Part shown: one piece after another, positions 25,697-34,973 of the stretch
How the letters are laid out: each line of letters opens with the position of its first letter
Position numbering within the stretch: position 1 is the stretch's first letter
Assembly: GCA_021810145.1 (NCBI GenBank)
Contig: JAJZJL010000017.1
Coordinates: 1 to 48,662, forward strand
DNA: 48,662 nt
Reading direction: 5' to 3'
Origin: Planctomycetota bacterium
Lineage (GTDB): Bacteria; Planctomycetota; Phycisphaerae; WQYP01
Notes under the pieces: model-generated
Database searches by the model: none
Told to the model about the DNA's origin: nothing
Seen by the model: the letters and a program-made list of their open reading frames with translations, nothing else
Made by a program: the position numbers and the translations under genes

Positions 25697-28600
25697 ATGA
25701 CCACGAAACCGGTGTCCGATGTGCTGCGCGGCATGGCGGATTCGCCAGTTATTGCGCGAATTGTTGATGAATTGACCCGTAACCGCTATGCCGGTGCCAC
25801 CGGGCAGTGGGGGTCTTGCGCCCTGGCGGTGGCGGCAGTGGTGCAGGGGCACATGCGGTGCCCGGTATTGATTGTCACGGCCCATCTGGACGATGCGGAT
25901 GATGCCATTGACCAATTAGAATTTTTTCGCCCCGGGTGTACCGCCAGTTTGTTTCCGGCGTTTGAAGTTCTGCCCGGTGAATCAAGTATTTCCCATGAAC
26001 TGATCGCCGAGCGGTTGGCTCTGCTGGCGGATATTCAGGCTGGGACGACTGCGGATTTTTACGTTGCGCCGATTCAGGCATTAATGCAGCCGTGTCCAAA
26101 TTCGGAATTACTTGCCCGACAACTTATTTCCATTAAGCCCCGTGCGACCATGGATCGCGATGCGTTAGTCCAGTGGCTGGCGGCCAACGGGTATTCGCGT
26201 CTGGAAGCGGTGGAAAATCCGGGTGATTTTTCAGTGCGTGGTGATATTCTTGACGTATGGGCTGCCGGGCGACAGCAGCCGGCGCGTATTGATTTTTTTG
26301 GCGATCAAATTGAGCGTATCCATGGATTTGATCCCGAAACGCTGGGGGCAACGGATCCCATAGAGCTTCTGCGGTTAAGCGCATTGGAGAAACAGGCCAC
26401 GTGGCCGAAGGATCAGACCGTCAATTTTATATCCACATTGCCGGAAAATACGATTATCTGGCTTATTGAACCGCAGGAAATACAGGAGCAGGGCCGCAGC
26501 TATATGGATCGGCTGCCGGATGGCCGGGGAATTTATCCCACGGATGCAATATTCCGTCTGGCCCAGAAGTTCGCCTGGGCGCAAATACGCCAATTTGGTC
26601 GCGATGATCGAACCACCATTGATCTGCCTTGTCGTTCGGTTGAACAATTTGATACCGAACCGGATGCGGCCTTGACTGAATTAGCCAATTTGGCGGCAGA
26701 TAACCAGGTGTTTGTGGTGTGTCAAAATCCGTCCGAACGCACGCGGTTGACGGATCTGATACATGTCAAGCATCCGGAAGTGCTGGATAAAATTACAATT
26801 GCAGTCGGTGATCTGGCGGTTGGATTCCGCTGGCAACTCACCGGCATTAACGAAAGTGTAACCGGAGCGGATCCTACGCCCACGGACCAGCAGCGCTGGC
26901 TGATTCTCGTAGCACACCATGAATTGTTTCATCGCTACCATCAGCGACGGCGCTTACGGGCCATTCAGGGTGCCCGGCCAATCGATCATTTTCTGGATTT
27001 GCAGCCCGGTGATTATGTGGTGCATGTGAACCATGGCATCGCGCAATTTACCGCAATGACCGTGCTGAACCGCGACGGCCGACAGGCGGAATACATGACC
27101 CTGACCTTCGCCCGTGACGCCGTGCTGCATGTGCCGATCACGCAGATTCATCTGGTGCAAAAATATGTCGGCGGGGCGCAGGGGCGTCCGCCGCTTTCCG
27201 TACTCGGTGGTACAAGTTGGACCAAGCAGAAGGAAAAAGCCTCGGAAGCGGTTGAAAAAATGGCCGCCGAAATGCTGGAAGTCCAGGCGGCAAGGGAGCA
27301 ATTCCCGGGTTTTGCCTACGGCGCGGACACCACAGATATGAAGGAATTTGAAAATTCCTTTCCGTTTCAGGCCACGGAAGATCAATTGCGGTGTATTGCG
27401 GAAATAAAGGAGGATCTGCAAAAAACCCGTCCCATGGATCGGCTGCTGTGCGGTGATGTGGGTTATGGCAAAACCGAACTGGCAATCCGTACTGCGTTCA
27501 AGGTGTGTGAAGGTGGCAAGCAGGTGGCCGTGCTGGCACCGACAACCGTGCTGGTGGAGCAGCATGAAGAGACGTTCCGCCAGCGTATGGCGGGCTATCC
27601 ATTTATTGTTGAAAGCGTATCGCGGTTTAAAACCAACGGCGAAATTCGCGATATTCTGGATCGCACCCGGAAAGGCAAAGTGGATGTGCTGATCGGAACG
27701 CATCGGCTTATCAGCAAAGACGTGCAGTTCGCCGATCTGGGACTGGTGGTTATTGATGAAGAGCAGCGATTTGGCGTGGAAAATAAAGAACGTCTGAAAA
27801 AACTGCGGCTCACCGTCGATGTGCTGACCATGACCGCAACACCCATTCCCCGCACGCTGCACATGAGCCTGCTGGGTATTCGGGATATTTCCAATTTGTC
27901 CACACCGCCGCGGGACCGTCGCAGCGTCGTTACCGAAGTCATGGGGTGGGAAGGGGGGAGAATCAAGCAGGCGATCGAACGCGAACTGGCCCGTGACGGG
28001 CAGATTTACTTTGTCCATAACCGCGTGTGGAATATTGAATCCGTCGCGGATAAAATTCGTCGGCTCGTGCCGGATGCCCGCATTGTCATTGGCCATGGCC
28101 AAATGCCGGACCAGGAACTTGAGCAGGTCATGCACACATTTGTAAAGCGCGAAGCGGATATTCTGGTTTCCACAACCATTATCGAAAGCGGGCTGGATAT
28201 TCCGTCCGCCAATACAATTTTCATCCATGAGGCTGAAAATTTTGGCTTAAGCGATCTGCATCAATTACGGGGGCGCGTGGGCCGCTCCCGACATCGCGCG
28301 TACTGTTATCTGGTTATCAGTCAGGACAAGTCTCTCAGCGAATCAGCGGCCAAGCGTCTCAAGGCCATGGAGGAATATGCTTCGCTGGGCGCGGGGTTCA
28401 AAATCGCGCTGCGGGACCTGGAAATTCGTGGGGCGGGTAATCTGCTGGGGGACGAGCAATCCGGTCATATTGCGGCGGTGGGCTATGAATTGTATTGCCA
28501 ATTGCTGGAGGAAGCGGTCAAACGCGTGAAGAATCAGCCCATTGACCGCCCGCCGGAGGTGAATATTGATATCGGCATAGCCGGCAGTTTCCCGCGGACG

Positions 28601-28981
28601 TATATCATGGGTGAAAAGCAACGCATGGAACTGTATCGGCGTTTATCGCGCTGCCACAGCATGGAAGTGATCGAAGCGCTGCGGAAAGATGTCGTCGATG
28701 CATTTGGCCCATTGCCCAAAGCTGCGGAAATACTTTTCCAGCTTACCGAGCTGCGCGTGCTGGCGGCAGCGTGGACAATTACCAATTTGATGAGCCAGCC
28801 GCCCGATCTGGTTTTTGCCATGCAGGATGTGTCCAAGCTCGGTCCGCTGTTAAGCAAGTCGCCGGGATCGTTGCGGCCGGTGGATCAAAAGGCCATTCAC
28901 CTGCGGTTGCCTCCCAATTATTTCGAAGGTCAGACCCTGTTGAACGTGCTTCGGAATTTACTGGCCAATCCACCGGCGTAA
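25697..28981 (+). CDS. mfd: transcription-repair coupling factor
   Basis: 1,094 residues, close to the usual 1,100-1,200. Mfd removes RNA polymerase stalled at DNA damage and recruits UvrA. The UvrB-like N-terminal region includes VENPGDFSVRGDILDVW. The RNA-polymerase-interacting domain starts at LQPGDYVVHVNHGIAQF. The helicase motor has Walker A CGDVGYGKTELAI (Gly-Lys-Thr near residue 592), Walker B DEEQRFGVENKERLK (from 687), TATPIPRTLHMSL, and the translocation motif region LHQLRGRVGRSR. The C-terminal domain is complete. phoH follows 18 bp later, probably in the same transcript. Confidence 0.96.
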   Translation: MTTKPVSDVLRGMADSPVIARIVDELTRNRYAGATGQWGSCALAVAAVVQGHMRCPVLIVTAHLDDADDAIDQLEFFRPGCTASLFPAFEVLPGESSISHELIAERLALLADIQAGTTADFYVAPIQALMQPCPNSELLARQLISIKPRATMDRDALVQWLAANGYSRLEAVENPGDFSVRGDILDVWAAGRQQPARIDFFGDQIERIHGFDPETLGATDPIELLRLSALEKQATWPKDQTVNFISTLPENTIIWLIEPQEIQEQGRSYMDRLPDGRGIYPTDAIFRLAQKFAWAQIRQFGRDDRTTIDLPCRSVEQFDTEPDAALTELANLAADNQVFVVCQNPSERTRLTDLIHVKHPEVLDKITIAVGDLAVGFRWQLTGINESVTGADPTPTDQQRWLILVAHHELFHRYHQRRRLRAIQGARPIDHFLDLQPGDYVVHVNHGIAQFTAMTVLNRDGRQAEYMTLTFARDAVLHVPITQIHLVQKYVGGAQGRPPLSVLGGTSWTKQKEKASEAVEKMAAEMLEVQAAREQFPGFAYGADTTDMKEFENSFPFQATEDQLRCIAEIKEDLQKTRPMDRLLCGDVGYGKTELAIRTAFKVCEGGKQVAVLAPTTVLVEQHEETFRQRMAGYPFIVESVSRFKTNGEIRDILDRTRKGKVDVLIGTHRLISKDVQFADLGLVVIDEEQRFGVENKERLKKLRLTVDVLTMTATPIPRTLHMSLLGIRDISNLSTPPRDRRSVVTEVMGWEGGRIKQAIERELARDGQIYFVHNRVWNIESVADKIRRLVPDARIVIGHGQMPDQELEQVMHTFVKREADILVSTTIIESGLDIPSANTIFIHEAENFGLSDLHQLRGRVGRSRHRAYCYLVISQDKSLSESAAKRLKAMEEYASLGAGFKIALRDLEIRGAGNLLGDEQSGHIAAVGYELYCQLLEEAVKRVKNQPIDRPPEVNIDIGIAGSFPRTYIMGEKQRMELYRRLSRCHSMEVIEALRKDVVDAFGPLPKAAEILFQLTELRVLAAAWTITNLMSQPPDLVFAMQDVSKLGPLLSKSPGSLRPVDQKAIHLRLPPNYFEGQTLLNVLRNLLANPPA

Positions 28982-28999
28982 ACAGCGAAAGGAGCCATT

Positions 29000-30016
29000 A
29001 TGATTGTCACGGTTCAAATTGACGCGCAACATCGGCTGGCATTGTTCGGCTCGGCGGATCGACATCTGAAAACATTGCGTGAATTGCTGGGCGTTACTCT
29101 GGTTGCTCGAGATGAACATATTAAAATCAGCGGCGAGCCGGCGGCGGTCGAACACTGCGTGGCTGCACTGCATCGGATGCGCGGATTATTAAACGAACAT
29201 CGCTCTCTGAATCAGGAGCATATCGCCTCGGCCATTCGTTTAGCCGCACCGGAGGGGCGATCGCATCATCCGTCGCTGCTTGATGTCGCTGTCAGTGGCC
29301 GGTCCGTTGAACCGCGCACCGCGGGCCAGCGGCATTATGTTACTTCCATGCTGGAGCATGATCTGGTCTTTTGTGCCGGTCCGGCGGGCACTGGAAAAAC
29401 ATTTCTGGCTGTGGCGCTGGCTGTCAGTATGTTGCGGCAAAACAAAGTGCGGCGGTTGGTGCTGGTGCGACCGGCGGTGGAAGCGGGTGAGAAGCTCGGG
29501 TTTCTGCCGGGAGATATACAGGCCAAAGTGAATCCCTATCTGCGGCCGCTGCTCGATGCGCTTCATGACATGATGCCCTACGAGCAGATCCGGCGCTTCA
29601 TGGCCAATGATATGATTGAACTGGCTCCATTGGCCTACATGCGTGGGCGGACACTCAATGAAAGCATTGTATTACTCGATGAGGCGCAAAATACCACCCC
29701 GGCGCAAATGCTTATGTTCCTGACGCGATTGGGTGAGGGCAGTAAAATGGTCGTTACCGGTGATCCAACCCAGGTAGATTTGGAACCGGGGCAGGTCAGC
29801 GGGTTAATTGATGCGCGAAGAAAACTTTCCGGGGTAAAGGGCGTCGCGTTTGTTGAGCTTGGACGCGCTGACATCGTGCGCCATCGCCTGGTGCAGAATA
29901 TTGTACAGGCGTACAACCGCGATACGGCTGGTCCGGCCAAACGTGGCCCCGCCCGGACAATGAACCCGGCCGGTGACTCGGACGCATCGATTCCCCCGCC
30001 AGCGGAATCGCAGTGA
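29000..30016 (+). CDS. phoH: PhoH-family ATPase
   Basis: 338 residues of the PhoH / YbeZ type: a P-loop ATPase linked to RNA metabolism, often with YbeY in ribosome quality control. A KH-like N-terminal part (residues 1-65) precedes the ATPase. Walker A is GPAGTGKTFLAVALA (127-141), PAVEAGEKLGFLPGD follows, and Walker B is VLLDEAQNTTPAQM. VTGDPTQVDL is the sensor motif. GAAAGGAG is 5 nt before the ATG. No ybeY is seen here, unlike the usual order. The last 30 residues are Pro/Ala-rich. Confidence 0.92.
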   Translation: MIVTVQIDAQHRLALFGSADRHLKTLRELLGVTLVARDEHIKISGEPAAVEHCVAALHRMRGLLNEHRSLNQEHIASAIRLAAPEGRSHHPSLLDVAVSGRSVEPRTAGQRHYVTSMLEHDLVFCAGPAGTGKTFLAVALAVSMLRQNKVRRLVLVRPAVEAGEKLGFLPGDIQAKVNPYLRPLLDALHDMMPYEQIRRFMANDMIELAPLAYMRGRTLNESIVLLDEAQNTTPAQMLMFLTRLGEGSKMVVTGDPTQVDLEPGQVSGLIDARRKLSGVKGVAFVELGRADIVRHRLVQNIVQAYNRDTAGPAKRGPARTMNPAGDSDASIPPPAESQ

Positions 30017-30110
30017 CGTTGTTATGCGCTTGGGGTATACCCGTACGCCGCGGCAACGGCCGTTAATGTTTTCAACGCGTGAATGGGCTTCTTCGATAAT
30101 CTTCCGATGG

Positions 30111-31784
30111 TTATTTTACCCGTGATTGAATAACGGTAATAAGCTGCTGCAGCGATGCGCGCGGGTGGAAGGCGAGAAAATATTCGCGCCAGCGGGCTGC
30201 CGATAGATTCCTTTGCGTTAATTCCGCGTGGTTCATTTGTGATTTCAACTTATCCACCTGTGGCCCGAATAGTTGCAGCAAAAGCGTATTGATTTCATGC
30301 AGGCGCCGGAAATCGGCCCGGCGCCGCAGCCAATGCGGGCCACGCCGTCGATGTTCTTGTCGATCTGTGATCAACGATTGATTGATTGCGGTAATCAGAT
30401 CACGGCGTTGATGCAGCAGATCTTTCGCGGCTGCGGTTAACTCGTTTTGGGGAACCAGTTGCTCCGGATTGCAGCGCAGGTGATGCTCGCGCCATTTCAA
30501 ATGTGATAAATTACCTGCACTCTGATCGATATGTCCGGCTACCGGGAGCAACCAGCCCGCCGAGGCGCAGGCATAAGCCGGGCAGACGCCGAAGAGTTTG
30601 TACATGATCTGGTCTGTCATCTGGTCATACAGTGCCCCGCCGATGCCGTGAATAAATAAATCTGACAGCAGCAATCGCACGAACATGGTCAATGTCAGTG
30701 CGCGGGGGCGCACCCGCAGATTCACGGATTCCAGCCGCCGCCGCAATTCCTCCGCGGCCGCAAGCAAGTCCCCACTGAGCAAATCTGTGACATCAATGTG
30801 CCGGTCGCCGCACATCAATCGCGGGCCGCTGTTGGTCTGCAAAACCAGTCTCTGTCGCGGTTGACGATGTCCATAAATCCAGAAGGGAAGCTCCAGTTCT
30901 TTTTCAGTGATGGCCAAGTTGGGCATGGGACGGCCAGGATTCGTGATTTCCTGCTTCACGCGATATTCGTCAAGGGCGGAATTGTATGTGTTACACCAGT
31001 TCCGGGCCTGGCGCAGCCAAAGCAGCACAAAGCTGTGCCATGCCCGGCCCGAACAGATGTAACTGCATGGAACGTGCTGAACATCCATGCCGAAGGAGCG
31101 TTCAAAGCTTCGTCTTGACCGGCTCATCCAGGAAATGTAACGTGAATCGGAATCCTCTTGCCAATAATGCGTGAATTCCTTCAGTGAGTCAGTTTGAATC
31201 AGCGGCAATTGTTGCAATTCGCTCAGCCATCGCGTCTTTTCATCGTGGCGCGGCGAAGATAAAAACTCGGCGGGCAAAGCCGACGCTTCCGCCCAGGTGA
31301 TCATCTTTTTTTGAAGATCGGCACCGATCCATTGGGGCACAGCGCATCCGAGGTGATCGACGGTGTCATGATCCACCAGCAGATCAATTGCCAAACCGTG
31401 GCGCTGTTTTGCCAGAGAATCGGTTAAAATGACCTTGCTCCACACACCGGGATGATACAATTCCACCTGATGACCGGTAATAATCCATGGCCGCAATAAG
31501 GCATCCTCGGATGGTGGATGAAAGCCGGTCTCGCCGGCAAAGTGAGTCATCGCGACAATAAATTCCCGTCGGGCAAGTTGTGCCAGAGTGTCTATCGCCG
31601 CTGTGGCCAGTTGAGTGGAATGTTTCGTACCGGACCGTGCCGCGGCAAGAAATGCGGCAAGTTGTTGCGCGGGCGGTTCAATGAGCACTTCGCCGTGCCG
31701 GCGCGGCACAATAATTGCCGCCGGATCGGGAATCAGCGTTTGAGCATGGCGTGATACCTGGTTTGATGGATCGGAGGTTTCCAT
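30111..31784 (-). CDS. BshC-like protein (bacillithiol cysteine-adding enzyme relative), uncertain
   Basis: 557 residues. The most telling pieces are IITGHQVELYHPGVWSKVIL (a BshC-like TGQQ/TGHQ nucleotide-binding segment), LLVDHDTVDHLG (compare the EDHD region), and RPRALTLTMFVRLLLSDLFI with HGIGGALYDQMTD. This agrees in order with BshC, which ligates cysteine to GlcN-malate, but the identity is low and key residues differ. It could be a separate planctomycete family with another substrate. No bshA or bshB is in the window; a family 2 glycosyltransferase is immediately upstream on the same strand. Confidence 0.5.
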   Translation of the reverse strand: METSDPSNQVSRHAQTLIPDPAAIIVPRRHGEVLIEPPAQQLAAFLAAARSGTKHSTQLATAAIDTLAQLARREFIVAMTHFAGETGFHPPSEDALLRPWIITGHQVELYHPGVWSKVILTDSLAKQRHGLAIDLLVDHDTVDHLGCAVPQWIGADLQKKMITWAEASALPAEFLSSPRHDEKTRWLSELQQLPLIQTDSLKEFTHYWQEDSDSRYISWMSRSRRSFERSFGMDVQHVPCSYICSGRAWHSFVLLWLRQARNWCNTYNSALDEYRVKQEITNPGRPMPNLAITEKELELPFWIYGHRQPRQRLVLQTNSGPRLMCGDRHIDVTDLLSGDLLAAAEELRRRLESVNLRVRPRALTLTMFVRLLLSDLFIHGIGGALYDQMTDQIMYKLFGVCPAYACASAGWLLPVAGHIDQSAGNLSHLKWREHHLRCNPEQLVPQNELTAAAKDLLHQRRDLITAINQSLITDRQEHRRRGPHWLRRRADFRRLHEINTLLLQLFGPQVDKLKSQMNHAELTQRNLSAARWREYFLAFHPRASLQQLITVIQSRVK

Positions 31785-31874
31785 GCAATCGTTTGATTCC
31801 TCTCACGGAAACTTACGCCGGGGTGACAAATCATTCAAGGAAATTCCCCTCAAAGCCATAGCGTTATCCGTATT

Positions 31875-32609
31875 TTATCCTGCTGCCAGAGATTGCTGGC
31901 ATTCATTGGAGTGCAGAGCACGAAAGAAAACATTGAGGTAATGGCGCAGGCGGTGATTAGGATTATCCAGCCGACCCCCGAAGTGTCGATCCGGATCATT
32001 GTAAATCAGTCGAATCGGCAACTCCGAAATACGCAGAGACGCCTGCGCCGCCCGCACCCAGAATTCCAGCGGAAACGCGTAACCGGGTTCACACAAATCC
32101 AGTTGTGCCATAGCCGATACCCGATGAGCCTTAAAACCGCAGAAGCTGTCGGTTAGATTCAAGTTCAGATTTCGATTGATAACCTCGGTAATCAACTGGT
32201 TGATCAGCCGCCGATCCATCGGTGGTTCATCTTTGCGCGATTGGGACAAGAGGTAACGTGAGCCACTGATGATGTCGGCATTATCCGCTTCCGCGGCGGC
32301 CAGGAAATCTGGAAGTGCCGCCGGTTCATGCTGTTCATCGCAATCCATGGTAATGACCCACTGATACCCGTGACGCGAGGAATAATCGAATGCGTCAATC
32401 AGGCTTTGGCCGTAACCCATATTTCGGCCATGGCGCAGTACTGAAATATCGGGCATGGTGCGAAGGATATCGGCAGTAGCGTCTGTGGAACCATCATCAA
32501 TAACCAGCAGATCGGCACGCGTGTGCAGACGGATTTCGCTGAGCACCTTTCGCAGGTAGCGTTGTTCGTTAAATACCGGAATGGCAATCAGCGTTTTCAT
32601 CGTCCGCAT
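31875..32609 (-). CDS. family 2 glycosyltransferase (dolichyl-phosphate mannosyltransferase-like)
   Basis: About 244 residues with a GT-A fold. TLIAIPVFNEQRYLRKVLSE opens the domain, LLVIDDGSTDATADIL is the nucleotide-binding segment, and VITMDCDEQHEP carries the DxD metal site. GSRYLLSQSRKDEPPMDRR resembles polyprenyl-phosphate glycosyltransferases. It would transfer a sugar from an NDP donor to lipid phosphate or another acceptor. I placed the start at ATG 32609 (MRTMKTL) after GGAG; ATG 32600 and TTG 32621 are alternatives. No membrane helices follow, so it is a soluble or peripheral enzyme. The BshC-like gene is 90 bp downstream. Confidence 0.82.
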   Translation of the reverse strand: MRTMKTLIAIPVFNEQRYLRKVLSEIRLHTRADLLVIDDGSTDATADILRTMPDISVLRHGRNMGYGQSLIDAFDYSSRHGYQWVITMDCDEQHEPAALPDFLAAAEADNADIISGSRYLLSQSRKDEPPMDRRLINQLITEVINRNLNLNLTDSFCGFKAHRVSAMAQLDLCEPGYAFPLEFWVRAAQASLRISELPIRLIYNDPDRHFGGRLDNPNHRLRHYLNVFFRALHSNECQQSLAAG

Positions 32610-32693
32610 TTTCTCCAGCAAATAGTATGAGGATAAACCAGGATGTCAAGGGCGGCTGCCCCCTAAGCGGCGTGTGTTGCCGGTTCAACCGGA

Positions 32694-33020
32694 TCAGGCG
32701 TCGGATTTGTCATGTTCCCTGGAATCTGCAGGCGGGGCAGGTTTAAAATCATCTTCGGATATGACGGCGGTTATTTCCGGTATGCGTTCCCGGATATTCT
32801 TTTCCAGCCCCAGACGCAATGTGGCCTGGGAGCTTGGGCACCCCACGCAAGCACCATGAAAGCGAACGGAAACCACGCCATTTTCACTCACGGAGAGCAA
32901 CTCCACATCGCCGCCATCCCACTGGATCATGGGGCGCAGGCTGTCAAGAACCGCTTGCACGCGCTGATTCAGCGTGGCTTGGGGCGTTTGCGGGGCTTGC
33001 GAAAGATTAATATCCATCAT
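32694..33020 (-). CDS. NifU C-terminal-domain protein (Fe-S scaffold)
   Basis: About 108 residues with the NifU-type domain. NQRVQAVLDSLRPMIQWDGG and DVELLSVSENGVVSVRFHGA lead to the cluster-binding motif CVGCPSSQATL (CxxC). Such proteins carry Fe-S clusters to target enzymes. A short Asp/Pro-rich tail follows. The start is uncertain. The frame reaches TTG 33140 (148 residues), but the first 40 residues are not conserved-looking; I used the ATG-ATG at 33020. A full SD (TAAGGAGGTG) lies at 33161-33170, too far from any in-frame start. It heads a minus-strand group and is divergent from prfC. Confidence 0.85.
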   Translation of the reverse strand: MMDINLSQAPQTPQATLNQRVQAVLDSLRPMIQWDGGDVELLSVSENGVVSVRFHGACVGCPSSQATLRLGLEKNIRERIPEITAVISEDDFKPAPPADSREHDKSDA

Positions 33021-33249
33021 CGTACTCACATCATGAGTATAGGTGGGCAATTGTTTTGCATCAACCGTGCCCTTCATATAGCCGCTGGGAATTGACCGGT
33101 AAATATCGTAATATACCGCAATGGAAGTATTCCGGAACAATACCTTTATAGTACCGCTTACACCTCCTTAGGATGCGGCATCTGCCGCCGGTAATTCGGC
33201 ACTCATGATTAATTGCCTGGCCCGATAAACTTTTGCTTTGAAAGTCCAT

Positions 33250-34848
33250 ATGTTTTCTGACGAAATTGCCCGACGAAGAACCTTTGCGATTATCTCCCAC
33301 CCCGATGCCGGAAAAACGACACTCACGGAGAAATTGCTGCTTTATGGCGGTGCCGTGCAGTTAGCCGGGTCGGTTACCGCCCGTAAGTCACAACGTGCCA
33401 CCACCTCGGATTGGATGGAACTTGAGCGGCAGCGTGGAATTTCCGTGAGTTCCACCGTTTTGCAGTTTGATTACAATGGCTATCGCCTTAATCTGCTTGA
33501 TACTCCGGGGCATAAGGACTTCTCTGAAGATACCTATCGGGTGCTGACCGCGGTAGATGCCGTGATTATGATTATTGACGCGGGGAAGGGTATTGAACCG
33601 CAAACCCGGAAGCTCTTTGAAATTTGCCGACGCCGCGGCGTACCGATCTTTACATTTATGAACAAGCTCGATCGGCCTGCCCGCGAGCCACTGGATCTGT
33701 TGGATGAGCTTGAGCGCGTACTGGGCCTGCACGTTTTTGCCATGAACTGGCCCTTGGGGAATGGCAAGGAGTTTCGAGGCGTATTTGATCGTGTGGGAAA
33801 AGCGGTGCACTTGTTTGAACGTACGCCGCACGGGGCGTATCAGGCACCAGTGGCGGTGTCGCAATTTGATGATTCTTCGGTACTTCTGGCGCTGGGACAG
33901 AATCTCCACGCGCAGTGCCATGAGGAATTGAGTCTGTTGGAAGTGGCCGGATCGGCTTTGGATGTTGCGCAGGTTCATGCCGGTAAACTCACGCCGGTAT
34001 TTTTTGGCAGCGCTGCCAATAATTTCGGCGTTCAGATGCTGCTGGATGCTTTTTTACAATATGCCGTTGCGCCGCAGCCGCGGAAGTCCGGCGGCGCGGT
34101 TGTGGCGTTGGATCAACCCGCTTTCTCAGGCTTTGTTTTTAAAATTCAGGCCAACATGGATCCGCGCCACCGTGATCGCATTGCATTTGTCCGCGTTTGC
34201 TCCGGAAAATTCACGCGGGATATGAGCGTGATTCATGTGCAAAGCGGGCGCAAGGTCCGGCTGTCAAGCTCGCACAAACTTTTTGGCCGTGATCGGGAAA
34301 CGGTGGATGAGGCCTATCCCGGTGATGTTATCGGTCTCGTGGGGCATGATGAATTTGGGATTGGCGATACGCTGACTGAAGACCCGGCAATTGTCTACCA
34401 GGAAATTCCGCAATTTCTGCCGGAATGTTTTGCCTACCTCCATTCCACCAATACGTCACAATTCAAACGTTTCCGTGAAGGTCTGGATCAGTTGTTGCAG
34501 GAGGGTGTTACCCAGGCTTTGCAGGTAGTGAATTCGCATGTTCGGCTGCCTCTGTTGGCGGCGGTCGGTCCCTTGCAGTTTGAGGTGGTTCAGTATCGCC
34601 TGCAAAGTGAATATGGCGCTGACACGCGCTTTGAAAAAGCGCCATGGACCGTTATGCGCTGGCTGACCCCGGAGGCTCCGGCTGACAAGGTTGAAGAGGC
34701 TGTGCAGTACAAACGTATCGGTCAAGCCATGGATGACCGGCAGCAGCGTGTACTGCTGTTTCCAGATGAATGGGCATTGAAATATTTTCAGCGCGAACAC
34801 GCCGATCTGGTGCTTCACGAAGCGCCGCCGGAACGGGCGGACAAATAA
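33250..34848 (+). CDS. prfC: peptide chain release factor 3
   Basis: 532-residue translational GTPase that recycles RF1/RF2 after termination. G motifs: G1 SHPDAGKTTLTEKLL, G2 region ATTSDWMELERQRGISV, G3 LLDTPGHKDFSEDTYR, and G4 MNKLDRPAREP. The insert GAVQLAGSVTARKSQRA is typical of RF3 rather than EF-G. Length and C-terminal domain (HVRLPLLAAVGPLQFEVVQYRL) agree. I chose ATG 33250; the in-frame TTG 33238 adds only four residues. Its stop codon lies inside a 15-bp hairpin. Confidence 0.96.
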   Translation: MFSDEIARRRTFAIISHPDAGKTTLTEKLLLYGGAVQLAGSVTARKSQRATTSDWMELERQRGISVSSTVLQFDYNGYRLNLLDTPGHKDFSEDTYRVLTAVDAVIMIIDAGKGIEPQTRKLFEICRRRGVPIFTFMNKLDRPAREPLDLLDELERVLGLHVFAMNWPLGNGKEFRGVFDRVGKAVHLFERTPHGAYQAPVAVSQFDDSSVLLALGQNLHAQCHEELSLLEVAGSALDVAQVHAGKLTPVFFGSAANNFGVQMLLDAFLQYAVAPQPRKSGGAVVALDQPAFSGFVFKIQANMDPRHRDRIAFVRVCSGKFTRDMSVIHVQSGRKVRLSSSHKLFGRDRETVDEAYPGDVIGLVGHDEFGIGDTLTEDPAIVYQEIPQFLPECFAYLHSTNTSQFKRFREGLDQLLQEGVTQALQVVNSHVRLPLLAAVGPLQFEVVQYRLQSEYGADTRFEKAPWTVMRWLTPEAPADKVEEAVQYKRIGQAMDDRQQRVLLFPDEWALKYFQREHADLVLHEAPPERADK

Positions 34849-34863
34849 TCCGCCCGTTCCGGC
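34827..34863 (+). terminator. 15-bp hairpin enclosing the prfC stop codon
   Basis: Arms 34827-34841 and 34849-34863 pair perfectly (GCCGGAACGGGCGGA on the left). The 7-nt loop contains the TAA (34846-34848). No T-run follows. The left arm is coding, so translating ribosomes would unwind it. Likely a 3'-end or termination structure for prfC and, on the other strand, for the convergent SCO gene. Confidence 0.6.
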
Positions 34864-34973
34864 TCGCCGATCGCGCGGATTGTAAAGTCCATGGCCACCG
34901 GTGGGGCGGCCTGTTGCCGCCGGGGACATGCTGTCATCGGGCATGGTACGCCTGACGGCGCGGTGTTGCGGTA

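Noticed and set aside
26954..28228. 424-codon minus-strand ORF inside mfd
   Set aside because: It lies wholly across the Mfd motor motifs; the product has no domain-like pattern and is a shadow of codon bias.
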